From the NCBI RefSeq assembly GCF_002352765.1, contig NZ_KZ293963.1, forward strand, positions 1,758,368 through 1,822,367: DNA of 64,000 bases, given 5' to 3'. Each line of letters starts with the position of its first letter. Within the stretch, counting starts at the first letter, position 1. This document shows, one piece after another, positions 39,071 through 47,532 of the stretch. Source of the stretch: Alteribacter populi. GTDB lineage: Bacteria > Bacillota > Bacilli > Bacillales > Salisediminibacteriaceae. The notes under the pieces are model-generated. The model saw only the letters and a program-made list of their open reading frames with translations, ran no database searches and was not told the origin of the DNA. The translations under genes were made by a program, and so were the position numbers.

Positions 39071-41482
39071 TTGAAAACGATGTTTACTCGTGTCATTCTT
39101 TCGGTCCTAGCTATTTTACTCGTAGCTGGTAGCTTTGCACCTCCAGGATCCGCGGGAAATAACAAAAGCGGGAAAAATGCCGAACTACTCGGGAGCTATG
39201 ATTTAAGCTCCTCTGATAGTGTAACTGTCATTGTAGAACTTGATGAGCCTTCCTTGTCAGAAGCAAAACACAAAGGTAAGCCTCAATCAAAAGGAAACTT
39301 AAAGCAAAAGCGTACTCAAGTAAAGAACGATATTGCGAATGCGGCACCTAATAGTGAAATCAATCGTGAATACGACACTGTATTCTCCGGTTTCTCTTTA
39401 GAAGTGCCACAAGATGAACTTTCCGCACTATTAAAGACGGATGGTGTACAAGCAGTCTACCCAAATATTACTTATGAAGCTAATGAGTTTGAACCTGAAC
39501 TAGTTGACGAAGAGTCTTTCTCTCCAGCAATGATGGACAGTGCGCCCTTTATAGGCGCTAATGAAGTTTGGGAAAATCTTGGTGTTACTGGTGAGGGCGT
39601 AACGGTAGCCATTATTGACACTGGAGTTGACTACACACACCCTGACCTTAAACATGCTTTTGGTGACTACTTAGGTTATGATTTCGTAGATGACAATGAT
39701 GATCCGCAAGAAGGTCCGGGACAGTACCACGGTACTCACGTGGCTGGTACTGTGGCGGCTAACGGAGCCCTTCAGGGAGTAGCACCTGATGCTAGCCTAA
39801 TCGGATACCGCGTTCTAGGTCCAAACGGTGGAACAACTCAAGACGTTGTAGCCGCTATTGAGCTCGCTGTTCAAGATGAAGTGGATATTATGAATCTATC
39901 ATTAGGAAATTCTTTAAATGATGCAGACTTCGCGACCTCGATTGCACTTGATTGGGCAATGTCTGAAAATGTAGTTGCAGTAGTGGCAAATGGAAACAGC
40001 GGTCCAAATAACTGGACAGTAGGCTCTCCTGGGACATCCCGTGATGCGATTTCTGTAGGTGCAACACAAATTCCATACAATGCGTACAATGCAGATATCT
40101 TTACTTCAAATGGAGTAGAATATCCATCTGCACAAGTAATGGGACACCCTGGTGAAGATGAACTTTTAGACCTAAATGGTGAAGAGCTTGAATTTGTCGA
40201 TGTCGGATTGGCAGGATCTGTGGACTTTGACGATGTTGATGTCGATGGTAAAATCGCCCTCATTCAGCGTGGAGAGTACCCGTTCGTTGAAAAGGCAGAA
40301 AATGCTAAAGCTGCAGGTGCTGTTGGGGCCATCCTCTACAATAACGTCGAAGGACAACAGCCAGAAATACCTGGAATGGATGTACCAACGATTATGACTT
40401 CACAGGAAGATGGACAAAAGCTCCTTTCTGAACTTGAGGCTGGTAACAATACAGTCGCTTTTGACATTGGATTCGATCAGGAAGTTCCTGAGTCCATGGC
40501 AGACTTTTCGTCTCGCGGACCGGTAGCACCAACATGGATGATTAAACCTGATGTATCTGCGCCTGGTGTTGATATCGTCAGCACAATGCCTGCAGACTTT
40601 GGATATTATGCATCTTTACAAGGAACAAGCATGGCAGCGCCACATGTAGCTGGAGTAGCCGCACTTGCCCTTGAAGCTAACCCTGATTGGGAAGTCCAGC
40701 ACGTTAAATCTGCGATCATGAATACTGCAGAACCAGTTATAGATCGTGATGGTAATCCTTATCCATTTAACACACAAGGTGCCGGAAGTGTTCGTCCTTT
40801 CGATGCTATTACAACTGAAACACTCGTTACGCCTGGTTCACATACATTCGGCGTATTCGATAAAGAAAATGGGCGACAAACTGAGCGTGAGCACTTTGAA
40901 GTTACGAACCTTTCTGATGAGCGTAAACGTTATGATATCGATGTAACTTTCCACGATGGTGACGAGCACATTAAGGTCAATACAAGTAATAACTTAAACG
41001 TTCAACCGGGAAAAACACAAAAAGTAAACACGGTTGTTCAAGTCAATGCCAGTGAGCTAGAAGCTGGATACTATGAAGCAACAATTTCTCTAACTCACGG
41101 AGACGAGGTTATTGAAGTTCCTAGTATCGTCTTCGTTATGGAACCTGACTATCCACGAGTCGCTAACTTATTCTTAGGAATGACAGGAGATGGCAACGTG
41201 TCAGCTGAAGCCTATCTACCAGGCGGTGCTGATTACTTTGAATTCTGGGTATACAGAGATGGTTCTGACGCCTACGAGCTAGTCGATATCCCTGTTACTG
41301 CTGAAAACCTTTCTGCTGGCTACTTCCAATTTGAATGGGATGTAACAGATGCAGATGGTAAGGAGCTCGCTCCTGGTGAATATGACCTTTACGCATATGC
41401 TGAAAAATCAGGGCAAGAAGACCTCGTTCTTGGTGGAACATTATCTGTAACGGAAGATCACATTGAATTCCTAGAAGATTAA
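39071..41482 (+). CDS. Vpr-like extracellular subtilase, paralogue 2
   Basis: TTG 39071 lies 7 bases after AGGGGG (803 residues). Architecture matches the upstream paralogue: signal peptide to ~28 (ILSVLAILLVAGSFAPPGSA), I9 propeptide, catalytic triad Asp183, His220 (QYHGTHVAG) and Ser520 (GTSMAAPHVAG), inserted PA domain, fibronectin-like domain and FlgD-like C-terminal module. The two proteins are clearly homologous along their length. They differ by a loop six to seven residues shorter before the catalytic His, by the surface loop before the catalytic Ser, and most strongly in the C-terminal module. This looks like a tandem duplication followed by specialisation of substrate or surface binding. 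Confidence 0.93.
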   Translation: MKTMFTRVILSVLAILLVAGSFAPPGSAGNNKSGKNAELLGSYDLSSSDSVTVIVELDEPSLSEAKHKGKPQSKGNLKQKRTQVKNDIANAAPNSEINREYDTVFSGFSLEVPQDELSALLKTDGVQAVYPNITYEANEFEPELVDEESFSPAMMDSAPFIGANEVWENLGVTGEGVTVAIIDTGVDYTHPDLKHAFGDYLGYDFVDDNDDPQEGPGQYHGTHVAGTVAANGALQGVAPDASLIGYRVLGPNGGTTQDVVAAIELAVQDEVDIMNLSLGNSLNDADFATSIALDWAMSENVVAVVANGNSGPNNWTVGSPGTSRDAISVGATQIPYNAYNADIFTSNGVEYPSAQVMGHPGEDELLDLNGEELEFVDVGLAGSVDFDDVDVDGKIALIQRGEYPFVEKAENAKAAGAVGAILYNNVEGQQPEIPGMDVPTIMTSQEDGQKLLSELEAGNNTVAFDIGFDQEVPESMADFSSRGPVAPTWMIKPDVSAPGVDIVSTMPADFGYYASLQGTSMAAPHVAGVAALALEANPDWEVQHVKSAIMNTAEPVIDRDGNPYPFNTQGAGSVRPFDAITTETLVTPGSHTFGVFDKENGRQTEREHFEVTNLSDERKRYDIDVTFHDGDEHIKVNTSNNLNVQPGKTQKVNTVVQVNASELEAGYYEATISLTHGDEVIEVPSIVFVMEPDYPRVANLFLGMTGDGNVSAEAYLPGGADYFEFWVYRDGSDAYELVDIPVTAENLSAGYFQFEWDVTDADGKELAPGEYDLYAYAEKSGQEDLVLGGTLSVTEDHIEFLED

Positions 41483-41575
41483 TCATTATAAAAGCGCAAT
41501 GCATCTCGAGTTTGATGTCAATCTAACTTTAAAGAGTTATCCACGACCTTAACAAAATATAATTTCTTAAACAAC

Positions 41576-41622
41576 AAAAAAGCTGCACTCTAAAGCATTC
41601 ATAGCTCTGAGTGCAGCTTTTT
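41576..41622. terminator. Bidirectional terminator between vpr paralogue 2 and ytnP
   Basis: AAAAAAGCTGCACTC (41576-41590) and GAGTGCAGCTTTTT (41609-41622) form a stem with A/T tracts on both sides, serving the converging genes. Confidence 0.88.
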
Positions 41623-41623
41623 A

Positions 41624-42481
41624 TTATTCATTTTCACGGTTTCTTAATACTGCCTCGACAACTTGGTGATTCTCATCCCACTGCAGAGCACGATATTTAT
41701 GGTCATGATAAAAAATAAACCATGCTCCCTCTTTTACAGCTGGTACTAGGTACCTCTCTTTTGCACGAATCGAATCCATCGGATAATCGTCATAAGCTAA
41801 TACCCATAACGGGTTATGATGAGCATGTGTCGGCATTAAATCGGCCATATGGACGATCTTTTCTCCTCCACGTTCAATTATGATTATACTGTGTCCGTTG
41901 CTATGTCCGCTAGTATGGATTAAACGAACGCCTGCTAATACTTCAATTTCTTCCGTGTACGTTTGAACTTGTGATTCGATTGCTTGCCAATTTTCTTTAT
42001 AGTAGGTGTTTTTAGAGCGAATATTTGGCTCCTTTAGTTCTTGCCATTCAGTTTCATTTACATAGTAAGTCGCATTCGGAAAAACAGAAACAAGCTTGTC
42101 TCCTTGCCAAACCGAACTTCCGCTCGCGTGATCAAAATGCATATGGGTCATCAAAATGATGTCAATGTCTCCAGATGTAAGTTCTAATTCTGCTAAACTT
42201 TCTAAAACTTTTGATTCTTCAAGAATCCCGTAGTTTCGCTTCTGCTTTTCGGAAAATTTACCATTTCCGATTCCGGTTTCAATTAAAATATTTTTCCCTT
42301 CAACTTGTAGCAGGATTGGGTCTGTTCGAAGCTCGATTTGGTTATTTTCATTATGTGGATATTTTTTCTCCCACAACGGTTTAGGAACGACTCCAAACAT
42401 CGCCCCTCCGTCCATATGCGTTACTCCGCCATTTAACCACGTTAATTTAAGATCTCCAACTTCTAATTGCTCCATTGCCAT
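41624..42481 (-). CDS. ytnP: YtnP, metallo-beta-lactamase-fold lactonase
   Basis: The 285-residue MBL-fold hydrolase has the HxHxDH metal motif in ILMTHMHFDHASGSS near 112, a second His in LIHTSGHSNGHS near 194, Asp in HMADLMPTHAH and the final His in FYHDHKYR. YtnP of B. subtilis is a quorum-quenching N-acyl-homoserine lactonase that also blocks signalling in Streptomyces; length (~281) agrees. Start ATG 42481 has AGGGGATG. It follows trmB by 27 bases in the same direction and is probably co-transcribed. A role against neighbours' signals is inferred from the family. Confidence 0.9.
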   Translation of the reverse strand: MAMEQLEVGDLKLTWLNGGVTHMDGGAMFGVVPKPLWEKKYPHNENNQIELRTDPILLQVEGKNILIETGIGNGKFSEKQKRNYGILEESKVLESLAELELTSGDIDIILMTHMHFDHASGSSVWQGDKLVSVFPNATYYVNETEWQELKEPNIRSKNTYYKENWQAIESQVQTYTEEIEVLAGVRLIHTSGHSNGHSIIIIERGGEKIVHMADLMPTHAHHNPLWVLAYDDYPMDSIRAKERYLVPAVKEGAWFIFYHDHKYRALQWDENHQVVEAVLRNRENE

Positions 42482-42508
42482 TCGATCATCCCCTGACTAT
42501 TAATAAAT

Positions 42509-43150
42509 TCAGCGATTCCAAACAGCCTCTACCCGGTAGATCGGTTGTCCTTTTGCAGAGAATTTTTCTTCGTATTCAGTCATCACGTTACCTTCGAGGC
42601 CGTCTTCATGAAGGTTCAGGCTAATGTTTTTCAACGTAAACCCAAACTGGGAAAAGCTTTGTAATGAATATTCAAACAAGTGGCGGTTGTCCGTTTTAAG
42701 ATGGATTTCGCCTTCTTCTTTTAATATTTCTACATATTTCTTCAAAAATCCTTCATGGGTCAGCCGATGTTTGGCGTGACGGATTTTTGGCCAAGGGTCA
42801 GTAAAGTTAATAAATAAACGATCCACTTCGTTTTTGCCGAAAAAGTCCATAATTCCTCTGACATCGTCCTTTATCAGCTTCACATTTGGAAGGTCCAATC
42901 CCTTTAATCGCTCCATAGCACTTATAATCACACTGTCATATTTCTCAATTCCAATCACATTGATAGATGAGTTTTGCTCACCCATTCCAGTTATAAATTT
43001 ACCCTTTCCAGTTCCTACCTCTACGTAAAGAGGGTTGTCATTATCGAATAATTCGTGCCAGTGCATTTTGTATTCTTTTGGGTTGGGAATAATTAAATTT
43101 GGGTGTTTAGCAATTTCTTCTGGTGCCCAAGGCTTATTTCGAAGACGCAT
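42509..43150 (-). CDS. trmB: tRNA (guanine-N7-)-methyltransferase TrmB
   Basis: TrmB methylates G46 in the variable loop of tRNAs using S-adenosylmethionine. The 213-residue protein has the SAM-binding start YVEVGTGKGKFI near 38, NVIGIEKYD near 64, the substrate motif FINFTDPWPKIRHAKHRLTH near 115 and the C-terminal TEYEEKFSAKGQPIYR. Length equals the Bacillus enzyme (213). Start ATG 43150 with GGAGTGAC upstream. The order trmB-ytnP with divergent ytzH is conserved. Confidence 0.96.
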   Translation of the reverse strand: MRLRNKPWAPEEIAKHPNLIIPNPKEYKMHWHELFDNDNPLYVEVGTGKGKFITGMGEQNSSINVIGIEKYDSVIISAMERLKGLDLPNVKLIKDDVRGIMDFFGKNEVDRLFINFTDPWPKIRHAKHRLTHEGFLKKYVEILKEEGEIHLKTDNRHLFEYSLQSFSQFGFTLKNISLNLHEDGLEGNVMTEYEEKFSAKGQPIYRVEAVWNR

Positions 43151-43288
43151 TGTCTACCGTCACTCCATTTCAGCAAATATTATTTCAAGATATAAGAATA
43201 TCATAAATTCTAGGAGGTAAAACGTATAGTTTTTTTAAAACAAACACATCCTTATTAACAGAAATGGAGACAAAAGGATGTGCCAAGA

Positions 43289-43588
43289 ATGTCAATGAAC
43301 TATCATCACCAGCTTCAACTTCTTGTGGATATTTTAAAGAATCAAGATACCGAACATTTCGGATCTAAAGATGAATATGCACAGCTTGAACGATTAGCAA
43401 GATCATTATTAAAAAATACGGAAGTACAAGAAGAAGTAAAAACATTACTCACAACCATTGAACAATACAGTCATGAACATCAGGCGGATGGCACCTTCAA
43501 CGCATTGAACAGTGAAGAAATTCAGCAGTGGGTTCAAGGGATCGAACGGTCTGAACACAATTATCTTCACCCGAATAGACTGATGTAG
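43289..43588 (+). CDS. ytzH: YtzH-like protein
   Basis: ATG 43289 is the best start: AAAAGGA lies 9-10 bases upstream, and an earlier GTG at 43280 overlaps that site. The 99-residue soluble protein is helical and acidic (YHHQLQLLVDILKNQ, EEVKTLLTTIEQYSHEHQ, WVQGIERSEHNYLHPNRL). It matches YtzH by position and by its C-terminal HPNRL; the function of YtzH is unknown. It is divergent from trmB and converges on ytmP across a cluster of repeats. Confidence 0.82.
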   Translation: MSMNYHHQLQLLVDILKNQDTEHFGSKDEYAQLERLARSLLKNTEVQEEVKTLLTTIEQYSHEHQADGTFNALNSEEIQQWVQGIERSEHNYLHPNRLM

Positions 43589-43611
43589 TCATGCTCTAAG
43601 AAAAACGCAAA

Positions 43612-43842
43612 GCGTAACAGGGCAAGCATGCGCTTGCCTAACGCTCAAAAAACAAATAGCAACAATCTTTTAGAAAAGAGCCATTATTAAAAACAGCGTC
43701 TGCTCGCATATTTTAGAGTCTCAAGGATGCTCTTACCTTGAGACGAGCGGCGTGAAGGTAACTGTCCTCTTATAAATCCTTTTAAAGAAAAGCGCAAGGC
43801 ATCTGAGCTAGACATCGAAAGATTTTTCATACTTCCTTAACT
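43612..43842. repeat. Cluster of three repeat families downstream of ytzH
   Basis: Inverted repeat 3 (43615-43680: GGCAAGCATGCGCTTGCC, AACAAATAGCAACAATC, TTTTAGAAAAGAGCC) is joined to repeat 2 (43681-43775, hairpin TCTCAAGG..CCTTGAGA, CGGCGTGAAGGTAACTGTC) and a short form of repeat 1 (43786-43842: AAGAAAAGCGCAAGGC then GAGCTAGACATCGAAAG). All three families lie head to tail in 230 bases. Confidence 0.82.
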
Positions 43843-43856
43843 AATAAACACAAACA

Positions 43857-43892
43857 AAACCTTGTCTCTCTCATATAGGAGACAAGGTTTTT
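43857..43892 (-). terminator. ytmP terminator
   Basis: AAAACCTTGTCTC and GAGACAAGGTTTT form a 13-bp stem next to the ytmP stop, with T-rich sequence after it on the minus strand. Confidence 0.88.
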
Positions 43893-44751
43893 AGTCTATT
43901 TTTGACGAATGAATACTGACTTCGTGTAGGAGATCAGTCAATAGAGCTTTCCATTTTTTAAATTCAGGCAGCTGATGACGTTCCTGGTGCCAGACGATAC
44001 TATCGATGCTTTGTGCAATCATATACCATTGCATTCGTTTACTAAGAGCTGGTGTTAAAGTTACACCGTAAGATTTAAGCCAACTATGCCAGCCTTCTTG
44101 AGGCACATAAAGATATAATAATGCGGATAAGTCCAATGCGGGATCAGCAACGTTAGCTCCGTCCCAATCAATTAAATACAAAGAATCATCTCCGCTTACA
44201 ATCCAATTGTTATGATTTACATCAGAATGACAAACAACGTAATGATCAGTATAGACATCTGAAATATTATTGTCCAACCATTTTATAGCATCCATTATAG
44301 CTGAATCTTCAATGTCGCTGCGGTTGACTTTTTCTTCCACATCGGACATGAGACGATCCGGTGATAATGGCAGATTTCCTAGCCGCTTAAACATATCTAA
44401 CAACTCATTGGATCTGTGAATTTTCCCTAAAAGCTTTGCTACCCTAGTAGCTTTCATATCATAGGATTTCAATTCTCGTCCATTGACCCACCGTTGAGCT
44501 GTTATGACATCCCCACTTTCAAGCCGCTTCGTCCAAAGCAGCTTCGGAACAATTCCTTCTGCAGAAAGAACCGCCAGAAACGGTGAAGAATTCCTTTTTA
44601 TAAAGATTTTTTGGTCTCCCTGTTCGGCAATATACGCTTCGCCTGTAGCACCACCGGCAGGACGTAAATGCCATCCTTCACCCATCAAGTGTTTCAATCG
44701 TTTCACCCTCAATTTCATCGAATCCTGAATCATAGAAGCATTCTTCATCAT
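43891..44751 (-). CDS. ytmP: YtmP, aminoglycoside-phosphotransferase/choline-kinase-like protein
   Basis: This protein-kinase-like-fold phosphotransferase has 286 residues. A nucleotide-binding N-lobe (~30-95: RPAGGATGEAYIAEQGDQKIFIKRN) is followed by a C-lobe with the Brenner motif VVCHSDVNHNNWI near 173 and the metal-binding Asp in YLIDWDGANVADPALDL near 193. The family phosphorylates small molecules (choline, ethanolamine, aminoglycosides, sugars); the substrate of YtmP is not known. Several ATG codons crowd the N-terminus and no strong ribosome site distinguishes them, so the start could lie 6-20 residues further in. It is downstream of the pullulanase gene as in B. subtilis. Confidence 0.87.
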   Translation of the reverse strand: MMKNASMIQDSMKLRVKRLKHLMGEGWHLRPAGGATGEAYIAEQGDQKIFIKRNSSPFLAVLSAEGIVPKLLWTKRLESGDVITAQRWVNGRELKSYDMKATRVAKLLGKIHRSNELLDMFKRLGNLPLSPDRLMSDVEEKVNRSDIEDSAIMDAIKWLDNNISDVYTDHYVVCHSDVNHNNWIVSGDDSLYLIDWDGANVADPALDLSALLYLYVPQEGWHSWLKSYGVTLTPALSKRMQWYMIAQSIDSIVWHQERHQLPEFKKWKALLTDLLHEVSIHSSKID

Positions 44752-44999
44752 ACCATTATTTCGTTAAGATAAAAAGACGAAAAAGTCTTTTTCATTGTAA
44801 AGAAGTTTTGATGTTTCTTCAACTAAAAGTGCATATTCAAATAGGAGGATACGACGAGCTTCAAGCGGCGATGGTAGATCCACTTTTGCAGGAAGAGGCA
44901 CATGGCTTCAATACGTAGAACTAGAGTGACAACGTAACTACCTTCCTCAGGAGTCCTATTCTAGGATGGTTATCGTTCCCGCACTATTTGAACATCCCT

Positions 45000-47102
45000 T
45001 CAAACTCGCGATTTTTTTAAAACAACCAACTCATAGGCCTCAATATCAGAACGATCTCCTATGATAAACGCAGTCGATGAAACAGTGACTTTCCGATTAC
45101 TTATCAGTTTATCCCATTTACCTGGCGAGGGTAAATAGAGCGGGTATCTTTTTTTTGTTGGATTCACAAAAACAGCTAGGTCTTCATCATCTCCTAAGAG
45201 TAGGTATCCAAATACTGGGGCTGGCGTTGGGAGTATATGGAGTCTTCTTTGGATTTCCATTTTACTTTTCATGCGGAAGACTTTATATTGCTTGCGAATA
45301 GCTATGAGCGATTTAATAAAAAAAGTGTTATCTTTTTCTTTTACTCTTCTTTCCCAGTCTAGTTGATTGATTTCATCGCTTGAAAAGTAACTATTTTCAT
45401 CTCCTTCTTTTGTTCTGAACCATTCCTGCCCTGCATGAATAAAGGGAATCCCCTGACTTAATAGGGTGATGCCAGTTGCAATTTGGTGGATATGTTTTTT
45501 CTCTTCCTTTGACTCTGTTTCATTTGTTATTTGTAAACGATCCCAAAGTGTATGGTTATCGTGACATTCCACGTAATTAATGGACTGCACCGGGGCTTCC
45601 ACTCTTCGGTCTCCATAGTCATCTCGGCATGAGCCTGAAACGAGTTGAGGAAGGCGTTCAATAAAACGACCATGACCGTTTGAGAAGCCTTGGTCATGTT
45701 TAAAAAATAACTGTCCTTTCATGCTATCTCGAAAAAAATCGTTAAAAAAGCTAACTCCTGGTAAGAGGTGAGACTTTTCTGTTGTAGCTTTAAGATCTTG
45801 GAACAGAGGGGTATCAAGATCCCAACCTTCTCCTAATAAAAGAATCGGCCTGTCTTCTTCATCACATATTTTCCGGATTTGCTGAATGGTCTGAATGTCC
45901 ATTGCTCCCATTAAATCAAACCGAAAACCGTCAACACGGTACTCTCTCAGCCAAAATAGTACAGTTTCAACAATGAATTTCCGAACCATTTTCCGTTCAG
46001 TTGCTAAATCATTACCGACCCCAGTCCCATTCCCTGGTGAACCATCCCCGTGGTAGCGAAAATAATATCCGGGAACTAGCTGATGAAACGGAGATTTTTC
46101 TTTTACAAAGACATGATTATAGACAACATCTAAAATCACACTTAAACCATTTTTATGGAATGCATCGACCATTTCCTTACATTCGATTATCCTTGTACTC
46201 GGATCGGTTACATCCGTTGCGTAGCTTCCTTCTGGTGTCTGAAAAAAGAGAGGGTCGTATCCCCAATTATAATTTTTTTCGGGTTCATAGTCATCCACAC
46301 GGGCAAAGTCGTTAAGTGGAAGAAGCTGTATGTGTGTGCACCCTAACTCTTTTATATAAGACAACCCTGTTAAATGGTGAGACTTGGTGGTTGTGACTTC
46401 TTCAGTCAGTCCTTTAAACTTTCCTCTTGCTTTCACGCCGCTGTTTGTTGAAATTGTAGCATCTCTAACGTGGAGTTCATAAATAATCGCATCTTCTGTC
46501 TCAGTCTTTGGAATAGACGTCGCACGAAATCCAAGGGGGTCTGTTCTCTCCAAGTCAACAACGACACTTTCATTACTGTTCGCCGTCACCCCTTTTGCAT
46601 ATGGGTCATTTACTCGCACAACTTTCCCATTAATCGTTACTTCAAATTGATAGAGGAAATTGTGAAAATCTCCTTCAACACTCTTGGACCACACACCTTT
46701 TTTATTTTTTTTCATATCAAAATAATCATTATTTAAAAATAACTTTACATTCTTAGCTGTGGGTGCCCAAACAGTGAAATCAGTATGATCACGATAATAA
46801 GCTGCACCTAAAGGTTCATCAACTGTTCCATAGTTTTCTTCAAACCAATTTGTTCTAACAATAGAACCTGCATAAACTGGAAAGGTTTCTCTCCCCCACT
46901 TTAATGTAACATCCTTACCGATGGGAAGAGGAATATCAAATATAATCGAAGCTGTATGAGACAAATGTGTGTCATCAACATAGCCTTCGTGTGTATCATT
47001 GTCGACGGATAATAAAGGAATAGCCTCCATTAACGAATGAACATGGTCAGTATTAACCGTTAACCTTCTTACATCATCGATCCAAGCAACGGACTTTTTC
47101 AA
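45000..47102 (-). CDS. pulA: Type I pullulanase (AmyX/PulA)
   Basis: This debranching enzyme of family GH13_14 hydrolyses alpha-1,6 bonds in pullulan, glycogen and limit dextrins. The 700-residue protein lacks a signal peptide, so it is intracellular. An N-terminal carbohydrate-binding-like domain and a CBM48 (~95-190, TDFTVWAPTAKNVKLFL) precede the barrel, which has YNWGYDP near 275, DVVYNH near 330, nucleophile Asp in VDGFRFDLMGAMD, acid Glu in LLLGEGWDLDT and ECHDNHTLWD. Start ATG 47102 with GAGGAATTC upstream. It is divergent from the glycogen operon with a cre box between, consistent with a joint role in glycogen turnover. Confidence 0.95.
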   Translation of the reverse strand: MKKSVAWIDDVRRLTVNTDHVHSLMEAIPLLSVDNDTHEGYVDDTHLSHTASIIFDIPLPIGKDVTLKWGRETFPVYAGSIVRTNWFEENYGTVDEPLGAAYYRDHTDFTVWAPTAKNVKLFLNNDYFDMKKNKKGVWSKSVEGDFHNFLYQFEVTINGKVVRVNDPYAKGVTANSNESVVVDLERTDPLGFRATSIPKTETEDAIIYELHVRDATISTNSGVKARGKFKGLTEEVTTTKSHHLTGLSYIKELGCTHIQLLPLNDFARVDDYEPEKNYNWGYDPLFFQTPEGSYATDVTDPSTRIIECKEMVDAFHKNGLSVILDVVYNHVFVKEKSPFHQLVPGYYFRYHGDGSPGNGTGVGNDLATERKMVRKFIVETVLFWLREYRVDGFRFDLMGAMDIQTIQQIRKICDEEDRPILLLGEGWDLDTPLFQDLKATTEKSHLLPGVSFFNDFFRDSMKGQLFFKHDQGFSNGHGRFIERLPQLVSGSCRDDYGDRRVEAPVQSINYVECHDNHTLWDRLQITNETESKEEKKHIHQIATGITLLSQGIPFIHAGQEWFRTKEGDENSYFSSDEINQLDWERRVKEKDNTFFIKSLIAIRKQYKVFRMKSKMEIQRRLHILPTPAPVFGYLLLGDDEDLAVFVNPTKKRYPLYLPSPGKWDKLISNRKVTVSSTAFIIGDRSDIEAYELVVLKKSRV

Positions 47103-47532
47103 TGTGAATTCCTCTTTTCACCTTTGGTTTCTTCATTACTATATGCGTTGAACGTCGACCTCAGTGACATCCAAGCTAAAGGAGCTCAAATTATTTCGTC
47201 AGTAAAATGAGTTTCATAATATTACCATAGCCCTCGATTCTCAACTTCAAACCCTTGTAACCGCTTACACCAAAAGTGCATATATAATCAATATTATGTG
47301 TAAATAACATATTCGACATCATTCTATAAAAACCACCAAAACCCTCAGATAAAGTGTGGAAAATTTTCTTATTTTTTTGAAAGGAAGTCTGTTAAATTAA
47401 GAGAATAATATATTTATCCACTTTTAAAATTGATTTATGAAAACTTGTTCACTTCTATACATACGACACAAGCTCTTTCATAAAAATGAATGATTATTCA
47501 CCACGAAAGAAATAGGAAGGAGTTTGCCAAAG
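47103..47532. other. Regulatory region between pulA and glgB
   Basis: About 430 AT-rich bases without a gene, containing the cre box at 47256-47269. The transcription starts of both directions must lie here; a TTGAAA at 47377-47382 has no matching -10 at good spacing, and no sigma-E promoter (used by B. subtilis glg) was found with confidence. Confidence 0.5.
47256..47269. promoter_or_regulatory. cre box (CcpA operator)
   Basis: TGTAACCGCTTACA matches the Bacillus cre consensus TGWAANCGNTNWCA at every position and is nearly palindromic. It lies 154 bases from the pulA start and about 264 bases from the glgB start. CcpA is encoded at 15343-16350. Confidence 0.8.

Noticed and set aside
47377..47411. 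Possible sigma-A promoter for glgB (TTGAAA and TAATAT)
   Set aside because: The spacing is 23 bases, too long for a functional pair.
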